Below the pieces are notes generated by a model. It was not told the origin of the DNA. It was given only the letters and a program-made list of their open reading frames with translations, and made no database searches. A DNA stretch of 40,744 bases from a virus: positions 1-40,744 of the IMG/VR virus record IMGVR_UViG_3300020452_000858. The stretch is one strand, 5' to 3'. Position numbers and translations under genes: made by a program. Positions 39,880 to 40,744 of the stretch are shown in pieces. The first letter of the stretch is position 1. Every line of letters begins with the position of its first letter.

Positions 39880-40558
39880 CGGTCGGAACGTCTGCCATCA
39901 AATCAAGGTCTGCGGCCTTGGCTAACTCTTGGCGCACACTGTCCACGATAAACTCAGCGACCTTTGGCGCGGTATCAGCGTCGGAACCGCGCGCGTCGAT
40001 GTTGATCATAGGTTGCCCGCCGTTCAGATTGTTATCAGCCAAGCGCCACCAGTCAACAATCGCCTTGGCTCTGACTGCGTGAGGCACGTCTGCATCCGTT
40101 GCCAGCTTGAGCATATGAGTTAGCGCCATGATTCGCGGCTTGGCATGTGCTCGCCTTACATCAAGATCACGAATGAACTTGGCCACATCTTCATCGCTGG
40201 CACCACTAAAGTCTTGAGCCCAGGCAAGGCCGCCAACGCCAACAGCCTGCAAGAATTTGCCGCGCGTCTCAACGTCTGCAAGATTATCCGACGCGCCAGC
40301 CTCGTACCGCTGCGAAGTGTTCACCGTCGTCTCGTCTTGATACTGCGGCACTGTTGTTTTCATTTCACGAGCCGTTGCACCTGTTGTGCGCTCTGCGTGG
40401 TACAGGGCGAAATCTTGAGAACGTCGCCAGCGTGAAAGCGTGCCGCGGTTGATGCCTGTTTGCTCTTCTATCTGTGGCATGCTGTAGCCTTCGGATAGCA
40501 TTTCAAAGCATTGCAACTTTTGCTCTTTGGTTGCGTGTGGTTTTTGTTTTTTCTTCAC
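39872..40558 (-). CDS. terS: Terminase small subunit (helix-turn-helix)
   Basis: A 228-residue protein read from GTG at 40558. This start keeps a complete N-terminal helix-turn-helix (about residues 11-46, KEQKLQCFEMLSEGYSMPQI, then INRGTLSRWRRS); later starts would cut it. The middle has a charged helical part and the end is acidic (DLDLMADVPTDD). It binds the packaging site and hands DNA to TerL. The stop overlaps the TerL ATG. Three GTTGC repeats lie just upstream of its start and are candidate recognition sites. Confidence 0.85.
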   Translation of the reverse strand: MKKKQKPHATKEQKLQCFEMLSEGYSMPQIEEQTGINRGTLSRWRRSQDFALYHAERTTGATAREMKTTVPQYQDETTVNTSQRYEAGASDNLADVETRGKFLQAVGVGGLAWAQDFSGASDEDVAKFIRDLDVRRAHAKPRIMALTHMLKLATDADVPHAVRAKAIVDWWRLADNNLNGGQPMINIDARGSDADTAPKVAEFIVDSVRQELAKAADLDLMADVPTDD

Positions 40559-40635
40559 TTTTCAAAGCCCGTTGCGTTGGGTTGCGTTTCGTTGCATTAT
40601 GGGCACAATTCCAGAAACGACGCAACCGAGGCAGC
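40559..40635. promoter_or_regulatory. Divergent control region with phased GTTGC repeats
   Basis: Between the terminase and ParB-like genes, GTTGCGTT or GTTGCATT starts at 40571, 40581 and 40591, exactly 10 bp apart, with an inverted GCAAC at 40622-40626. Another GTTGCGTG lies at 40530 inside terS. TTGCGT (40582) with CACAAT (40604) could be a weak rightward promoter. One helical-turn phasing suggests cooperative protein binding. Confidence 0.5.
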
Positions 40636-40744
40636 ATGAAGACCAAAACCGTGAAGATTTCAGAGCTGACACCAGACGACATAAACGCGAACAAAGGCAC
40701 GCCGCGCGGGTCTGCCATGCTTGAGAAGTCACTGCGCGAGTATG
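40636..40744 (+). CDS. ParB-like nuclease/partition domain protein (partial)
   Basis: The first 36 codons of a gene running off the right edge, with GAGGC upstream of the ATG. The sequence KTVKISELTPDDINANKG followed by TPRGSAMLEKSLREY matches the ParB/Srx N-terminal domain seen in phages. These domains bind nucleotide and may have nuclease or regulatory activity. In phages they often sit near terminase genes. Its full length is unknown. Confidence 0.75.
   Translation, partial: MKTKTVKISELTPDDINANKGTPRGSAMLEKSLREY

Noticed and set aside
1-40744. Integrase, excisionase or CI-type repressor for lysogeny
   Set aside because: No tyrosine or serine recombinase motif or lambda-type repressor with a peptidase domain was found; small HTH proteins exist but do not prove lysogeny.

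Overview
The window is a tailed double-stranded DNA phage genome (Caudoviricetes, siphovirus type). It is nearly complete and cut inside genes at both ends. It has a full virion set: capsid, decoration, minor head, tail tube, frameshifted tail chaperone, a 1271-residue tape measure, tail-tip proteins and fibres, and both terminase subunits. A lambda-like replication module is also present. The portal is not seen; it may lie beyond an edge, since the right edge enters a ParB-like gene and the left edge leaves a probable protease/scaffold gene. I see no integrase, CI-like repressor, tRNA, rRNA, IS element or CRISPR array. Exported muralytic enzymes and a spanin-like protein suggest a Gram-negative host. 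The host cannot be named from sequence alone.

Layout. 0-7.7 kb (+): capsid, connector-region and fibre genes. 7.7-8.5 kb (-): an isolated ERF-family annealing protein. 8.5-8.65 kb: a promoter, hairpin and strong terminator ahead of the tail-tip genes. 8.7-12.9 kb (+): tail-tip proteins. 12.9-18.2 kb (-): a beta-rich structural protein, five small membrane proteins (holin/spanin candidates), a metallophosphoesterase and small early-type genes. 18.3-28.1 kb (+): tail genes and an M15 peptidase. 28.1-29.7 kb (-): sulfotransferase-like protein, SSB and a Cys-rich protein. 29.7-33.6 kb (+): initiator with internal iterons, DnaB helicase, nuclease, two tiny membrane proteins, an exported transglycosylase and a Dam-type methyltransferase. 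33.8-38.4 kb (+): small genes, GNAT, YqaJ exonuclease, HNH nuclease, a second adenine methyltransferase and an HExxH membrane protein. 38.4-40.6 kb (-): terminase. 40.6 kb on (+): ParB-like.

How the genes work together. The initiator probably binds the 30-bp iterons in its own gene and loads DnaB; SSB, ERF and the YqaJ exonuclease would then support recombination, although these genes are scattered. Three early-type units (leftward from 14.35 kb, rightward from 33.77 and 37.45 kb) share one control module. It has a TGCAC-N7-GTGCA palindrome (one mismatch at 33.8 kb) placed where a -35/-10 spacer would be, a CGGAGA leader, a small first gene, and then a hairpin with a UUCG or UACG loop before a later gene. 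This shared architecture is the most novel-looking signal here. The best supported recoding signal is a G GGA AAA -1 frameshift site just before the tape measure gene.
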